From Tubulanus polymorphus (taxonomy: Eukaryota; Nemertea; Palaeonemertea; Tubulaniformes; Tubulanidae), in NCBI RefSeq assembly GCF_964204645.1, contig NC_134031.1, forward strand, positions 11,072,501 through 11,136,500: a stretch of DNA of 64,000 bases. The letters are read 5' to 3'. Each line of letters begins with the position of its first letter. Positions within the stretch are counted from its first letter, which is position 1. Shown piece after piece: positions 62,587 to 64,000 of this stretch. Below the pieces are notes generated by a model. That model was not told the DNA's origin and made no database searches. It saw only the letters and a list, made by a program, of their open reading frames with translations. Both the position numbers and the translations under genes were made by a program.

Positions 62587-64000
62587 AGGAATTTTCACAC
62601 GGAATTTTACTTCCGCGTTCAGTTGACGACTCGGATCGATGACAACGACAGCGGAGTTTATGTATTTTAAGGTGAGAATCCGTTAACCAGGGAATGTATT
62701 AAATGATTTCTTTAATAGTATGAGTATGGTAGCAAATGAGCAGGCCTACTCGGTGAAGCAATGATCATTGTTGGCTACTTACTTAATGCCTAGCTTTTTC
62801 TGGGGGATGCCCCTAGAATAGATTTAGGCCCTAAATATAATGGGTAGAGCCAGTCAGTGGAATGCCCTAATAGCAGCTAGTTATGGCCTGGTTTACACTG
62901 AATGTGCATGACAATTTATTTTGATTACTTTCTTTCCAGCTATTATTCGTGGAATGAACTGGTTACTACGGTCTTCAATTCCTTTGCGGATTCTTGCAGG
63001 AATATTAAACCACAGTGCGCAAATGTATGTTTCAAATTAGGCTTTTTCGACATTGACAGCCAAAGACGTAACTTAACACGCTAACTGAAGCGCAACTGTC
63101 TCAGATGCTGTAAGTACTTGACGTTTTGCGTAATTTTTTTTTTGTAATGCAATATTTGGATAAGTAATCAGTCGTGCTAACGTACATGCAGAATTGGATT
63201 CATTGTAATTATGGGATGATAATTCATGGGCGTCACGAGTCCTGCGACATACCCTTGATATGAAGCTTTTTTAATGTTAATCATTGACTTGTTTTGGAGT
63301 AAACTGAATAGCCCTTATAATACCAATGCCACGTGGCTTGGTGTCTATGCTCTACGAGACTGTAGTAATAGATTTTCACAACAAACTCATGATTTCAAAT
63401 AGTCTCCTAAGATATCTATATATTATTTCGCTCCTTACCTAAGTAATTCTTACATTTGATTGCTTAATTACAGATGGAAAGAGGTCAGATGGCATGAAAA
63501 TCGACTGTGGCTGACTAATTGGCGCGAGTAACAAAAACTCTTCAATCATCAGGGGTAGACAAATTAGCCAAAGATGAATGAAAACTTCACCTTGATGATC
63601 ATCAATTGATTTTGCTGTAATTATTTGCCTGGATATATCCTTCATTTCAAAATCTGTCTTCAATAGAATTTCTTTCAATAAAATATTTTGAAGATTGAAT
63701 TTGAATTGATCTTAAAACCAGAGGAAGCATTCAGAAATTTAGAAAATCCTTGACTCATAATCGAATTCTGTGAATTCCATTAAGGTCTTTTTGGTCGAAT
63801 CAAGCCGAGGGCTCAGGTGACTAAAACTCAATTCCTCGCTGTCTTATAATGCCGAGTACGACGGAGTTTACACACTGAAACACGTTGGGCTGTGTAAGTG
63901 TAATTTGGATAGGTCCACAATACAATGACCGCCCTGCCCCGCTGCATCTGAGACGTCAACAAGTTAGACTGTATTGCTTCGATGACAAACTGACTCAACT
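62587..64000. other. Apparent host DNA, no gene recognised
   Basis: Mixed GC, no viral homology, no tandem structure that I can see. Short ORFs (60-79 codons) have no recognisable domain. A host exon cannot be excluded. Confidence 0.45.

Noticed and set aside
1-64000. Adenain-type (C5) maturation protease, common in Polintons
   Set aside because: I searched the open frames for a His...Asp/Glu...Cys protease pattern and found no convincing candidate; its absence may be real or due to decay and divergence.
1-64000. Interpretation as a single free-living virus genome
   Set aside because: Repeated inverted copies, LINE and MITE insertions, target duplications and host-like spacers show integrated, rearranged copies in animal DNA. 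Misassembly at some junctions remains possible.

Overview
The window is animal DNA, probably from an aquatic invertebrate. It is dominated by decayed, integrated Polinton/Maverick (adintovirus-like) DNA viruses. The viral parts are very AT-rich, intron-free and packed end to end. They carry the Polinton gene set: protein-primed family-B DNA polymerase (PolB), retrovirus-type integrase with a C-terminal chromodomain, A32-type packaging ATPase, double-jelly-roll major capsid protein (MCP), a penton-like minor capsid protein, and several small membrane proteins. The host parts hold LINEs, a MITE, a satellite, tRNA-derived repeats and fold-backs. I cannot name the host species; a lophotrochozoan such as a mollusc is only a guess.

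Layout. (1) 1-5,009, minus strand: copy A, from the 3' half of PolB through the minor capsid gene and small genes to the window edge. (2) 6,556-9,752, minus: copy C, the 5' half of a PolB plus a viral terminus, split by a LINE 3' fragment. (3) 9,753-18,403: host repeats (satellite, MITE, fold-back), a solitary HNH-endonuclease cassette (14,982-16,822) and a tyrosine-recombinase relic. (4) 18,404-26,125: copy F, the left end of a second Polinton lineage, with a 4.7-kb CR1-like LINE inside its ATPase gene. (5) 26,126-27,299: a second, inverted copy of the 1,174-bp block at 12,138-13,311. (6) 27,300-38,395: copy B/K, from the PolB 3' half through the capsid genes to a truncated MCP, meeting head-on an opposite-strand ATPase-integrase block and an HNH gene. 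(7) 39,869-42,217 and 58,345-59,035: copy L/O, interrupted by (8) 42,218-58,338, a nearly complete 16.1-kb Polinton (copy H) with inverted termini and a perfect 6-bp target duplication. (9) 60,575-61,969: copy P (MCP 3' part and a repeat-rich gene). (10) 62,587-64,000: apparent host DNA.

How the genes work together. PolB, and possibly the OB-fold-like small protein, would replicate the linear genome. Integrase inserts it with 6-bp duplications. MCP, the minor capsid protein and several membrane or coiled-coil proteins would build the particle, and the ATPase would package DNA. Almost every viral ORF begins at TAAATG preceded by a T-run, which resembles poxvirus late promoters. Copy H also carries a zinc-binding protein on the opposite strand that is a candidate VLTF3-like late transcription factor. 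Its PolB carries an intein exactly inside the catalytic YxDTDS motif, while the sister copies have the empty site. Most genes have stops or frameshifts, so these are old insertions. A few ORFs remain open: MCP, the minor capsid gene of copy B, one HNH gene, the OB-like gene of copy F and the repeat-rich gene of copy P. The arrangement also shows a virus nested in a virus, a probable 20.7-kb inversion that split one PolB gene, and two different gene orders for the integrase-ATPase block.
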